In this document: in pieces, positions 11,350-23,189 of the stretch
How positions within the stretch are numbered: position 1 is the first letter of the stretch
Layout: each line of letters starts with the position of its first letter
Origin: Paracyclopina nana
Lineage: Eukaryota > Arthropoda > Copepoda > Cyclopoida > Cyclopettidae
Assembly (NCBI GenBank): GCA_019096065.1
Contig: JAGUCH010000004.1
Location: 8,370,001-8,434,000, forward strand
Direction: 5' to 3'
DNA length: 64,000 bases
Translations under genes and position numbers: made by a program
Notes under the pieces: generated by a model
What the model was told of the DNA's origin: nothing
What the model saw: only the letters and a program-made list of their open reading frames with translations
Database searches by the model: none

Positions 11350-13779
11350 TTGATCCTTCGATTTAAGATGCTTGCGGCGAAAAATGAAGATTTTCGTAGA
11401 GCTGCAAAACTTGAACGTCGACTCCCTGATCGCTTGAGCGCAAATAAAAATCTGCTAATACGGAGAGTTGTCCGGAAAAGCCAGTTTTCCCGTTCCTTTT
11501 ATGCAGAAAAAAGGGCAATTTCATTTGCGCGCGAGGCCGGCGTCGCCGTTGTTCGCGGAAAATCCGACAAGTGTATTGCTATATTATGTACAAGCTGCTC
11601 AGAATTGCATCATCGTAAAAGTAAGCTTCACCCAGAAAGCTTCAACAGTTTTCTGGAAGCCAACATTTTGTTAAAAAAAGTTGCAAGTCGCCACTTCAAT
11701 CTAAAACTCCTTTTCATAGTTTCGAGTGAAGTTGAATCTTAACTTTTCCACGTGAAACCAAAATGGATCCCTCACAAAATTATCTGGCTGCTTCATCTTT
11801 AACTAGACCTTGGCCTTCTATGCAGTGCTGATGAGAAACACTTGACAAAAGCCAATGATATTGGTGAAGGAGCTGAAAGGCCCCAAAATGGGGCATGCTC
11901 GTGGACTCGCAGAAGAAATGAAGACCCTTCTCTTGAATACTGAGGCGAGAAGTGAATAGCACACTGAAAACTGTTCAACCTTCCTTTTTGATTGAGGCCT
12001 CAAGCTCTTCACCTTCACAACTGAGTCCGAGAGTAGCGAACATGATCCGAGCTCGCTCCCAGCATCGGCTTTAAGCAACTACGAAGAGCCGCGCAAATGC
12101 ATGCGGGGAGTGCTGACGCCTCACTGCAAACGCGGGCTTGCTTGACTGAAAAAAGGGCAGGAGGATGCCCGTCGATTGAGGATGTCGAGAGTGGCGCCTA
12201 CGTGCACACTGGCCCCAATGGCCTTAAAAATATCGTTTTCACTCCTGCATAAAACTCGCTTCATTTCCAGAATTGAAGAATTGTCCATTTGCCAGATGAA
12301 GATTCAAGGTGCTATTTTTGGCAACGGGAAAAATGGCAAAACCTTTTGACGGCATTAAAAGCAGCTCAGCATGACCAGGATTATTCAGCAAAAGATGGGA
12401 TATGCGATTGTCATATTGCAATGAACGGCAATCGAGATATCGGACAATATTATGATGAACACGAACCTACTTTACATTATAGCATGAAAAATACAGCCTA
12501 CGCAAAGCAAGCCAGGATTTCGAATAAAACGAGATGGATGGTGATCATTTCGAAATTCTATTTTTTAGCACGGCCAGTGTGTCAACGATGAAGTGCGTAC
12601 TTTTTTGGCACCTAATAAGTTTTTGAGCCGTTTAATCTCTTGTGCAAAGAAAAAAAGGCTCTTCTTTCAATTACTTCTATGTAGAGGTCTTATCTGCTAA
12701 ATATTTGCCCAAACTATCATTTACATTTTTTCGCTTTGATGATCGTCAAGTAAGCGCACACTTGAGCTCACTCAGTAGAGCAGGTTTTTAATATCTAAGC
12801 ATTAATAGGGCATCTCTAGGCAATGACCTCGTATCCACCTGGCATGTTCGTATTTTAGCTCCCAGCATCTCGTGGTTGCATGGCTTTTTGCAAACTATCT
12901 GATCGAAACGGATTTCAGCCAATTGTCCGCATTATAATGGAAGTGACACATTTTTCAGAACTAGAAATTAGACAATCTGTCAGCCGAGGTTTGTTCCGTC
13001 AATACCAGACCCAATTTTTGTGAGAAGCTTGCTTTGAAGAGCTGTCAATTAATTGACTGAGCCGGCCGCCAGAGGGCGTCACTGCCTTCCATTCTTGGAG
13101 AAAGCAGTCGATTAAAGGCGCCATCTCGCGACACAAAATGAAAACAGCTCAATCATGAGCTGCCACTCAAGAACAGTTTTCTTTCTCAAAAAAACCTAAG
13201 CTAGGAACTTGATTAGCAGCCAAGTCTCTTTTTAAATCTGGGAAATTAGCTGGTAATGATCCAACTCTCAGATTAACCAAATTAACGCCAAGCTACCTTG
13301 TTTTCGCGCGGTTTACCCAAAGCAATTGAGTGAAATTAACTTTCAATGACATTTACGGGCTTGATTCATGGGTCAAGGAAAGGTCACGACTTCATTCAAT
13401 AATTGCGATTTAAAGGCTAGTTTTTCTTGAAAGGCAATGGGCACAGACAAAAAACTGAGCTGGTCAAGCTTGATAAGCTTTGAAAATCCATTTTTACTCA
13501 GTTGGCCTTTCAAAATGGCTTCTGATTGCGCCTTCTAAATGGAGCTCAAATTTCCATGATGCGAGTTGTGAAGTCGGTGAAAGGGACCCGAAGTTGGTCG
13601 TGTGAAAACACAAAGTTGGTGGCGGGAAGAGGAAGTTTTCTCGGGATTCGAGTCATATAAGTAGCGTAAAAGATATGAGAAGGCGGGCTCTAATCAAGTT
13701 GATTGAGTTAGCTTTTGAGGGTTCTCCAGCAAATGAAGTTGGGAACTGAAGACCTCCTTTGTTGTTGGCAGAATCTTAC
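11350..13779. other. Non-coding or intronic, no gene seen
   Basis: No convincing exon. Two CTCF-core-like strings occur close together at about 13066-13080 (CCGCCAGAGGGCGTC) and 13118-13133 (GGCGCCATCTCGCGAC), 650-700 bp downstream of first exon A. Confidence 0.4.
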
Positions 13780-13916
13780 CCACACATCCAAGAGTGTCTT
13801 CGCCGGTCCCTGTTGTTCAACCTGGGCAATTTCAAGTAGCCAACGACACTGGCGGCAGCAGCTTCGTCTAGGTCGTCGTTATCGAAGCCGCCATTGCTGC
13901 AAAAGCCCGAACTCAT
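13780..13916 (-). CDS. Candidate alternative first exon A of a PDE4/dunce-like gene
   Basis: ATG at 13916 opens 45 codons and ends in phase 2 at donor GG|gtaagatt. The peptide is acidic, then Ala-rich, and ends NNRDRRRHSWMC. From memory, the N-terminus of the human PDE4D3 isoform has RRHSWICFDV just before the common UCR1 exon, with a PKA-phosphorylated serine. The match here is RRRHSW-C. The frame stays open upstream of this ATG to about 14111, so an earlier start is possible. Common exons (UCR1, UCR2, catalytic HD domain) are not in the window, so the identification rests on this motif and the shared splice phase. Confidence 0.55.
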
Positions 13917-14331
13917 CCTGCTAACAAGGGCTCGCACATCGTTGACTTTAGCGAAGAAGCGCAAATGCGATGTTTGCCCGTGAAAATACACACGACTGAA
14001 GAATTCAGCTGAATTTCTTGGCTCGAGAGTGGAAAACATTTCTTTTTTTTCACCTCGCAAGAATGCGAGAGATCGAGAGGGGGACATGTCAAACTGCATC
14101 AGCGTAAGCACAGAGTCAACGAAACATGCACGGACTTGGATCCGTCATATAGTTGCCCTTTTTAAAGCCACGGCAAAATTAGAAAGCGCATCAGCTATAA
14201 GCGAGATGGCGAAAAATGAAAATATTCCCACCATTGCATTGTTGCGAGTCTTTTGAAGTGCTCCGACGACGACTCGCTCCTCGATTTTTTAATCAAGCCT
14301 TTTTTGCTTGACAAAAGTTTCCTCGTTGGAA
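13917..14331. other. Upstream flank of exon A
   Basis: This is the presumed promoter or 5' UTR side of minus-strand exon A. I see no other gene. Open frames here overlap exon A in another phase. Confidence 0.3.
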
Positions 14332-14624
14332 AATACCCAACCAGAAATTCTGGGCCCTCATACGGCAAAAAAACCCTCAGTGAAACTTATACGTTTTATC
14401 AACATTGAGTTCAAGTCATTATGTAACATTAACTGCCTTGACACCTAGGTAAAATCGAAAATACAAATTTTCTGTGTCACATTTGATTATCTCAATTTTT
14501 TTTTCATAGGTGGTACGGAAGTTAATGTTACATAACGACATAAACTCAACCTGGGTAAAACGAAGGAGTGCCAACACGTTACAATAACTTTCAGAAAACT
14601 TGGGAAAATTTCTGGTTGGGTATT
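14332..14624. mobile_element. Inverted-repeat (MITE-like) element, 293 bp
   Basis: The termini AATACCCAACCAGAAATT and AATTTCTGGTTGGGTATT are exact or near-exact inverted repeats. A second pair of internal arms, TTATGTAACATTAACT and AGTTAATGTTACATAA, also mirror each other. It has no coding capacity. No clear target site duplication could be fixed by eye. Confidence 0.8.
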
Positions 14625-15556
14625 GATAATTGAAGGGCGGGCGCGCAAAAAAGAGCTTCTAAGATGTGAGCTTCGAAGCAGAACAGCTAAATAGGGACGC
14701 AAGTTTGAGCGCAACTCAGCAGAAAAATCAAAGATGAGTCAGGTCATAATTAAGGCACTTCTATCATCGGGCTGTCATCAAAATGTGAACTTAATTTCAG
14801 GCTTGAGCGCCCAGGCCTCAAGCTTCTGCAATGCTGAGGAGACACCCTGTATTTTTGCAAATGTCAAATGGGGATATGTAGGCTCGCCGTCGTTCGCAGT
14901 GGCGTCTTGAAATATGGGCTAATTTTTTATTCAAATTCGCCAAATGCCAAGGTGGAGGAACCTCCGCCGGAGAATTTGCAAGGCTTCATCCACTAAGTAG
15001 CCTTTCGCAGCCTTTTCTTTCTGCCGAACAAAAAGTGCTAACAAATGTTGCCACGAACAGGCCACTTTTGATACATATTTCGACCATTGCGTTGTAAAGC
15101 TTTGCTCTTGCGGGAAAATCTATCTAGCTGTCGGTGTAATTTGCCATGATTGATCATCCCCTTTCTCATCCTTTTTTGTTCCCTTTTGGATTCCTTTGAT
15201 CAAGATTGATATTTTGGGCGCGACTCGACGTATTAGCAATGAAGCCCGGCTGCACGTGCCAAATCTAGCAAAAACAGCCCACACACAAAAGGAGATTTGC
15301 AATGTTGAGAGAAAATACATTGCGACCTCAAAACCTTGAAAAAATAATTCAAGCCCAAGAGACTTGGCTACGTGGAGGGCACCACAGTCGAGGGGGCAAC
15401 ATTACAAGAAGGGGACAATTTTGTAGCTCGATCAACCAATTAAATGGTTTCTTAGGGCTACCTTTGAAAAAAGCCGCGTTTTCATGCGCGGCACAATTAG
15501 GATTAAGCCGTCCGCGCGTGAAAGTTGACCACATAAGAGGAAGAATGGCGGCCTAC
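14625..15556. other. Non-coding or intronic, no gene seen
   Basis: No convincing exon on either strand. This would be intronic to the PDE4-like gene downstream of exon B. Confidence 0.35.
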
Positions 15557-15864
15557 CTGCAAATCCACGAATGTCTCCGCCTAGGCACTGCCAAAGGAAT
15601 TTGCAAATAGCTGGAAGAAGCGCTCTGGTGGTTGGTGCTGCCATCCGCACTCTCGGCGATGACCGGCATCAGAAACATGGGAGCGTGCCCGCTTATTTTG
15701 GGCGTCAACACTTCATCCTCATCCTCCTCCGCCGCCTCATTTTCGCCTTCAACGGACTCATTCAAATCCTCCTCACTGCTCACCACCACTTTGATCATGG
15801 CCAGAGGCGGAAACTCTTGGCCGCCACGCCCCTTTTTAACGGTTTTATCCTCTGGCTCCGTCAT
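15557..15864 (-). CDS. Candidate alternative first exon B of a PDE4/dunce-like gene
   Basis: ATG at 15864 opens 102 codons and ends in phase 2 at donor AG|gtaggcc. The protein begins MTEPEDKT and has a strongly acidic middle (SSEEDLNES followed by a Glu/Asp run) and a Ser-rich stretch. It ends VPRRRHSWIC, the best match in the window to the RRHSWIC motif that precedes the common region of long PDE4 isoforms (remembered from human PDE4D3). A cAMP phosphodiesterase N-terminus of this type would determine isoform targeting and PKA activation. Codon use is GC3-rich, like the confirmed genes in the window. The remaining exons must lie left of base 1 or have been missed. Confidence 0.6.
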
Positions 15865-18800
15865 GCTTTTCGATCCAGCGGGCCATAACCGGTACACAAA
15901 TCAGCTGACGACGGCGTTTTAGGCTCGAGTTTCAGTTATCAAATTGAGTTACCAAAAATACTAGCTATGGAGAGAGGAAGTTCTCCCAACATCACAGGCT
16001 TTTTTCCAGCTGAAACTTTCTCACACAAGTTCTCAACGCCAAAAGTAAAAGCTTTTGTCATTGCCATGATATAAAAAAAAACTTGTTGGCCAAAATGAGG
16101 AAATAAAAAAAAGCTGCTTTTGTGCGCGGCGCGGAGAATTCTCTCTCGATAGAATTTCAGGGCAGGCGTCTCCAGCCCATTTAGCATTCCTTGATGTATC
16201 CTTTTCTCGTTCCAAGCCAAGGCCACCATATCTGAACTGAATGTCTGAACAGCAAATGTGTTTCCGAATGCTTGTTATTATAAAAGTGTGATAAGGCTGG
16301 AAAGAGATTTCTTTTGCGGCGCTGTTCTACAATTAGGCCGCTTTTCATAGCGGATACAATGAATACATATATGTAAATCCAATGCGAACGTATCTGAATA
16401 CAGCTGCCACTATTTTTCGAAACTCAATTACAGCGAGGCGGGGATTTTTGTATTGGTCAATGAATTTCCTCTTTTTGATGCATCCACTCGCCACTTTGTT
16501 GCTGCTGCTGATGTGACATACGCAGCAATTTGTGGGTTACAAAACCAATAATAATGACTACTACTGTGTTTGCTTTCACGCCTTGGCACTCTCGCCTATT
16601 TGAGACTTGCCACTATTGTGTAATTAAGGTCACACGCATAACTTAAAACGCCTTTCAAACTTGTTCAACGCACGTACTTGCATAGCTATTATCAAAGAGG
16701 AAGAAAACCGAGCAATTTCCGAAATACACTATGCAACAGCAATTATGTATCCCCATTAAAGAGTAATGACCAATTAACAGTATTCTCAAGCTACCACGCA
16801 TTTTTTCATTCGCCTAGAAATGCTGCAAAAGTCGGATGCTGAGTAAAAATCACAAAAACACGAACAATACTATAGCGATTCAGTACACAGACGATTGTAC
16901 CGTTGATGAAGGCATTGCTGTACTTGTCAGTATTATGCTAGCAAACAACCAAAAAACACATGTTCAAAACGTGGGATAAATACAAAAAAGTGGAACACTT
17001 GTTCGTCTGTTCTTTGTTCAAAATCACTCGGAATGAGAGAAAATAAGCTCTTTGCCTCAGAAACCTAATGAAGAACCAATTAATTACCGCCAAAGCTGCA
17101 AAGCTAAAGTGTACATACATAAAATGTTGTGCCGAGGGGAAACTTGACCCTTATATGCTATGCATCAGCTATTGAACCTGGCAGCAGGTTTGCTTTCCTC
17201 ATAAAGGCCATAATGGATGCAGAAGATCAGTAGCTTTGCAAACGCTAAGCAACATTAATCGGTTTATCATCATGCTTCTAACGACTGCGTAACGAACAGT
17301 TTTGTCTCTTTTTTAATTGCTTTAGTTGGATAAGTTGGCTCAGGTGCAATTGTTCCTGCTGCTACGTATTCGCCTGATTTGTGTACCTGATCGCACTTTC
17401 CGATGCCTCCGATGCCCGCACAATTGGTCAACGCATGCTTTTCGCACACAATTTGCGCAAGAACTGACAATTTTCAGGGGATGTCGTCGGAGCTCTGTTT
17501 TCATTTTTGGACGACACGAGCACGCGCGCGCGAAGAGTGCGCGACTTTGAAGCTAACGTGCGCGCCATCGCCACTAAATGGTGAGCCCCAAAGAACCAAA
17601 AGAGAAAGCCCACTGAGGAAAAGAGAGGATGCCGAGGAAGTTGGGCGCAATTGGGATGCATCCTTGCCAATTTTAGCAAGAGTTGGCTTTCATTATCGGC
17701 ATTTCCGCCCAAACAAATCGCTCCATCTTGCGGATTAGTTTTTGACGCCATTACGTTGATTAATAGCCATCATCATCGGCTGCGGCAAAAAGCGGTTGTT
17801 AACCCCCATGCAAAGTAAACAAGTTTACCCTCACCATTACGCTCAGGTTGCGATTACCTAACGGGAGCTCGCCGAATGTAGATTTTGGCGAATTGAGCGC
17901 CGTTTCGAGAATACTATGATCGACCAATAAATGATCTGCTGCTGAGTCAACCGATTCAAATCAGTTGGCCATTCAGGGCATTGCCAATGCCAGGTCGTTG
18001 CAAATGGACTCGGTGGTCAACTAGGTCCATTAGAAAATGATCCCCACATCCATTATACAAAATACATGAGATGATCCGCACTCTAGCGGATACGCTGTAA
18101 TGCAGCAGCGATCGTATCTGCCGAGAAAATGGAGCCGTTTTGCGACTAAAATTTTTTCACTGCTCGTTTGTGCTGCCGATATCACATCTCCTCCACCTTT
18201 CGAGCTGTCAATTAACGGTATAAATTCTGGCCCGAAAAATCTCATTTCCTTGATGGCGAAAAAGGAGAGCTGGCGATCGAGGTGGTTATGTCCCAGCCGC
18301 AAATTCGTTCCGAGCAAGAGAGGATCGCGCGGCCCAAAATCCGAGATAGAAGCCAGAAAATCGATTCGCAATGCACTTCATGGCCTTTGTCAACGGCATG
18401 CAGCAGCGAGAGTTGGAGATGGGCCTTCTTCAAGCAATGCCAGTTACGGCCCCGGCTGAACTCGAACAACGAGAGCATTAATCATCACGGTCTCGCTGTA
18501 AACGACCAAAAAAAAGGATGGCAAGTTTGATTTGACCCCTCAGCTCCTTCTTGGCACGATCGCCTCCGTTTCCCCGGCCAAAAATGCTGATGAGAAAAAG
18601 TGGTGGGCGAATTTCCTACCGCTAATCGTTGTATCCGCGCATTGCATTGGTGGATGATGCTCATCAAGTCGGCCTTATCTTGGCTGCACAGTGCGCCAAA
18701 AGGCCACGCGTGAATCAAACGTATTTAAAATCGAGAAACCGTTTTGAGCATCATGCCGCTTTCGAGGCCCGCATTGAGTAAACTGGAGCGCAAGTGACGT

Positions 18801-18970
18801 CAATGTCAAGGTCAGCGAGAAAGGCCCGCGCAGCGCCATCTAGCGGCGCGCAGTCAAAGCGGGCGGAACATCAAAGTGACGCAATCGCGCAACCTCATGA
18901 TGAAGCTAACTAGGAAACCATGCTCTAGCAGAGAAGCATTATAAAATTTTGCGTGCGAAGGCGGGCTTAC
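15865..18970. other. Non-coding or intronic, no gene seen
   Basis: No convincing exon. Open frames on both strands at 17.3-17.75 and 18.0-18.7 kb overlap one another and lack splice-consistent structure. CTCF-core-like strings occur at about 17721-17733 and, most exactly, at 18833-18846 (GCGCCATCTAGCGG). Confidence 0.4.
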
Positions 18971-19226
18971 CTGGTGAGGCAAAGCGTGTGCCTGCGTCCA
19001 CTTTTGGACCTCTTGCTGTAGGCCGTGTTGGAGGAGGCGAGGAGCTTCACCTGGAACTCCCTGAGACGAGCCATGTGGTCGGAGGGCTCGGGCTCAGCCT
19101 CCTCATCACTGCCGCGAGCAGCGTCCTCTTCGCTCTCAGCCGGCTTCCTGGGGACGGGGCTGTGGTTCTGGTGCCTGTAGCGCTTCAGGTCGCGCAACGA
19201 CCCCGTCTCGCCTTGCATCCTCACTC
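18971..19226 (-). CDS. Candidate exon C (first coding exon) of a PDE4/dunce-like gene
   Basis: The exon is bounded by a strong acceptor (TTGTTTTTTCAG, exon from 19226) and donor AG|gtaagccc. ATG at 19218 gives 82 codons ending in phase 2, the same phase as exons A, B and D. The protein is Arg/Glu-rich, with an acidic SDEEAEPEPSD stretch, and ends SKSGRRHTLCLT. Near the splice this resembles the RRHS-type basophilic kinase site of the other exons. The acceptor 10 nt before the ATG implies an upstream non-coding or coding exon further right. No relative is recognised outside the RRH-T motif. Confidence 0.5.
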
Positions 19227-21575
19227 CTGAAAAAACAAGGTGGCCCTCAAAACTTGCATGATTCGAGTCGTCAACAAGCCCCTTTGCGCTCGAGCATCCA
19301 ATTAGCCGGTTAGAAAAACAGCATGAAAGCATTTTCCTCTTTATTTTTCGACAAAAGTTGGGTCAAAAGTGTCTTGCTTTCGCAGCGGAGAAGGAGGAAA
19401 ACAAACAACGAGAAAGTTGCCACCTATTCAGAACAACGCCCGGCTAATCATTGAATGGGAACCATCTGATCAATCCTGACCATGGCCGGAGGAAAGTTAT
19501 CTAGTTGCTATTTTTACCATATCATCTTCGGTTCACTCATCTGCAAAATATCCACCTCCTTTTTCTGTTCGCCTTGCGCAATCTCGGCTAAAAGTTTTCT
19601 CCACGCTACTATATGTAGATCCTGTCGCAAAAATACAGACTGGCTCACAATTTGCATGAAAATAAGTGGCTATTTTGATGATTTAATGCTGGAAGCAGGC
19701 GTCGTGACAATTATCTATCGTCCTCCCATGGGACTCGTAGAGCTATCATCATGAGCTTGGTACGCTCGTTATTATGCTCAGCAAGGAAACTTTGCCAATT
19801 AAACTAGACAATATATTGATGCCCAGGAAGCAATTATTGCCAATTTCCAGAAAATGGTATTTTCCATCCAGAGATGTAGACCGTGAGGAGATATTATCGC
19901 ATCTACTGTTGGCCTCAATACGAAGACAATGCAGCTCTACTCGAGTGCTGACACGGCATTTCTTTTCACATTTTTACAGCAGCCTTATTATTGCGGCAGC
20001 AGGTTTGCCGAAACAGCTGGCTGTTCTTAGCAAACTTGCTTGGCCTCATTTGACCGAATGGCAGATTGCTGTGATCATCCAACATTGGCTGAAATACGCT
20101 TCAAAAATGTCCTTCGTCGCTGTGGAGAAAAGGCCAAAAAGGCACAAAACAACAATGGTATGCTGTAGCGTTCGCCTAATTGCATGCGAAGGACACCAGC
20201 CAAAGTTGCTTTCACCAGCAGTCCCAGAATACTCGCACGACACAGAGGCCTCAAAAATACAAAATGTGCAATCGTTTCCTCCTCTTCGTGGCGTATATCT
20301 ATTTTTTGGTAGGCAATCTTTCATCCCAGAACTTTCCACTAGCAGCAAACGAAAGGCCTCGTGCGGTGAAGCAAAAAAGATAGTAAAAGTCTGCCTGGGA
20401 AGCTTTCTAGCACTTTAGGGAAGAATGGATAATGTAAGTGCCAAAGATGGTTTTGAGAACAACTGTGTGGTAGGTATAACAACACTTCCACATAACTTAA
20501 CAAATTCATGTCCCATGGGAGAATCCGTAAATAAATGCTCAAAGTTTGGTGGAAGCCAGCTGGTTGAGAATATCGAGTTTCTCCGGGAGGTGATAAATGG
20601 CTACCATAATAAATGTGCCAACAAAAAATTGGCCCTTTTATCCAGCAAGCTCAAGGTGCATGTCAATTATTTGTTGTGTCGGCTTTCTTCTTATGAAACT
20701 TTGGTGTATGTATGAGTATTTGCTTTTCGGGGAGAATATTTCTCCTCGCGCTGCTCTAGGGGGACGTCAATAGAGCCAGAATACGGAAACACATAGTATT
20801 TTACACGAAAAAGCAGTTTTGTGGTAGTAAAAAATGCATGCCTTGGGCGCAATTGAATATTGGCCACACCACTATCACTTCACCATCAAGGATCGATTTG
20901 TGGTCCATGCTGCAAATTGTGGCGATAAAAGTAATCTAATATCATCAGCACCATCGGCCACTCCCATACAAAGCAGACTTCACAGGGCTTGAATAATCAT
21001 AGCCATAAATACTTTGGATCCTAACCGAATTAGAAAGCCTCTATTGGATTATTGGGCAGATGGACGGACTGCAGCATTATTTTCAACATTTGCCGAGAAA
21101 ACAACGAGATCTCGATCATGTGTAGCACAAAAAGGCATCAAAGAGTGGCTCTAATGTCAGCCACGCAAACATGCACAAAATGTTGCTCAGATGGCCGAAA
21201 AAGTCTAACCCACGATCACCCCCCCGACTAAGCCGATTAAAAGTACAGCTCGCTGGGAGGCTTTCTAGAATTTTGAAGTTTGCCCCTGATTTGTTCGGCT
21301 GTTTCTGCGACGACATTTACGTATGCTACTTAGATTTTAGCCTCTAGGAATGTTTGCCCCCAGCACTTTAGCCCCAATGCCTGTTTACCCTTGGTACTCT
21401 TAATCCGAAATTGTCCTACTTTTCATTGCCCCTGGCAGCATTTGATGCTTACAGAGTAACAACATTTATTGGAGTAAAAGGCCTTAGGGTAGGAATCCTC
21501 CGGGGCAAAAGTCACACTTCTCGCTCGTCTCTCTCTGGGCAAACGCCCTCTAGCCAAAGGGCCAGGGGAAACAGA
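19227..21575. other. No gene recognised; one 214-codon open frame
   Basis: A plus-strand open frame at 19774-20418 (214 codons) has no recognisable domain, no GC3 bias and no splice context. I regard it as chance. Nothing else supports a gene. This may contain the upstream non-coding exon of the gene whose exon C lies at 18.97-19.23 kb. Confidence 0.35.
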
Positions 21576-21729
21576 AGCCCGGTTCCAACAAGGAAAATCA
21601 GCATAGTCAGGAGACATAACTTGACTTTTTAGCATAGTCAGGTCACAGCTAGCTCGCGCGCTCAGCTCGACCTGACTTAACTGGTTTACCGCACTGCACT
21701 ATGCTGATATCCCGTGTTGGAACCGGGCT
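21576..21729 (-). mobile_element. MITE family 1, copy 2 (154 bp)
   Basis: This is the reverse complement of the element at 5128-5279. It shares AGCCCGGTTCCAAC termini and internal motifs (ATCAGCATAGT, GGTAAACCAGTTAAGTCAGG, GAGCTAGCTG). It is flanked by AGA on both sides (21573-21575 and 21730-21732), again a 3-bp target site duplication. The two copies remain easily alignable along their full length, so the family was active fairly recently. Confidence 0.88.
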
Positions 21730-22965
21730 AGAGACTCGGTTCATGCTCCTTGAAGGGCTTAACCTGAGCCCAGAACACCAGTTGATGTCAACAATACTTT
21801 TTTTACCCTTCTTGGATCTCATAGGGTAAGTCTAGCTCAATAATAGTAATATGCGAAGATATGAAACCGCTTTGCCTCAAAAATGGCTCAAGCCTTCTCG
21901 CAGACCGTTCGTCTGAAAGACTAATGGAAGAAGCCCCAAAAGGAGTGCGTGAAGTATTATTTGCTACTCTACCACTAGTTATCGCCATTCGCAAAAAGGA
22001 GTTGTGGCATCAGCGTAGCTATATACTATATGAAGCGTGGTGTGTACATGTAATCGGCTCAGGCCGGTGTCCAAAGGCCGCGAGAGAAAGGCTTTGACAT
22101 AGAGGAATTCTTGGAGGAATGCGACATCACAAAGGATCGATGCAGGCGGTGTATAGTATGCCTGAATTCCAATATTGCTATGCATGAGAGGAATTATTTC
22201 TCCACAGCGACTGGACAAATACGTTGAAATGAATTAACATAATTCTTGCACAATATCAGCAGCTCGTTCTCTACGAAAAAGGAGAGTTTCTAATAGAAAA
22301 GCTGCTAGCTAAAATAATGGGAGAAAATATCCTCTTTTTTTTCGTCGTCAATAGCACGACGCAACACGCAATGCCATCCTACGCAGAAACGCACTTCTTA
22401 AAAAGCCCCAAACTGCCTCAAATTGTAGAATTTGGCCTCTTAGTTGCGTTTCAGGCGAAACACACACACTGCATCGCCTTTTTTGCAAGGTTTCTCTCTG
22501 CTGCTCTAGGCTGCTTGCAAAGCAACACAGTGAGAGGCCAAACAAACTTTTTCAAAGTGTTGAGAAAGAAAATTGCAGCTGGTTTTAAAAGCTTTCCCCT
22601 GGCTAGCTTAAAAATTGCAAAGCCTACACAATTTTTGGTAAAGAAAATGTTGTTCATCAGCTTTGACGGCCTTTAGGGCAAAGCACATTTCGTGCGTGAA
22701 TAATTGAGCAGTTTTCCTCAAAAGAGCTCGGTGTTTCTCCATTTGGTGCCATAGGATTGCTGATGACACTTGACGAAAACATTCATCAACATTTGCTTCG
22801 ATCGGGAAAATATGAAAGGCTATAGGGAAAACTTTTTCCTCCTCCTGCAGAGAAGGTGGTGAAAGGGCTCAACCAGCCCAGACCACCTGTCAAGAAAAGG
22901 ATGTCCTAAGCAGAAGAAATGCGAGTTGGGACATCAACGCGGAATTTGCCCAACATGATCGATTT
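21730..22965. other. Non-coding, no gene seen
   Basis: AT-rich sequence with no convincing exon or other structured feature. Confidence 0.4.
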
Positions 22966-23189
22966 AGGCATGGTTCACCTGCTTATAATATCTGATATTT
23001 TGTCAAAATATCCGAGCGAAATACTGAGAAACTGAGAATTTAGATACTGTTGTAGGATGGATTTTGGTACCAAAAGTACGAATCCGAAGAAAAAATCTTA
23101 AAAATGTTTTTGCAAGTACCTGATATTTGCAAATATCAGCATAATATTGCTCGATATTTTGATCATAATATCGCAGGTGAACCAGGCCT
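22966..23189. mobile_element. Inverted-repeat (MITE-like) element, about 222 bp
   Basis: The left arm AGGCATGGTTCACCTGC is mirrored by the right arm GCAGGTGAACCAGGCC. AT-rich inverted similarity (ATAATAT, ATTTTGTCAAAATATC) continues inward for about 55 bp. No coding capacity. The outer boundary is uncertain by one or two bases, and no target site duplication was fixed. Confidence 0.65.

Noticed and set aside
19774-20418. 214-codon plus-strand open frame
   Set aside because: No recognisable domain, no GC3 bias as in the real genes here, and no splice context. One frame of this length is not far from chance expectation in 64 kb searched in six frames.
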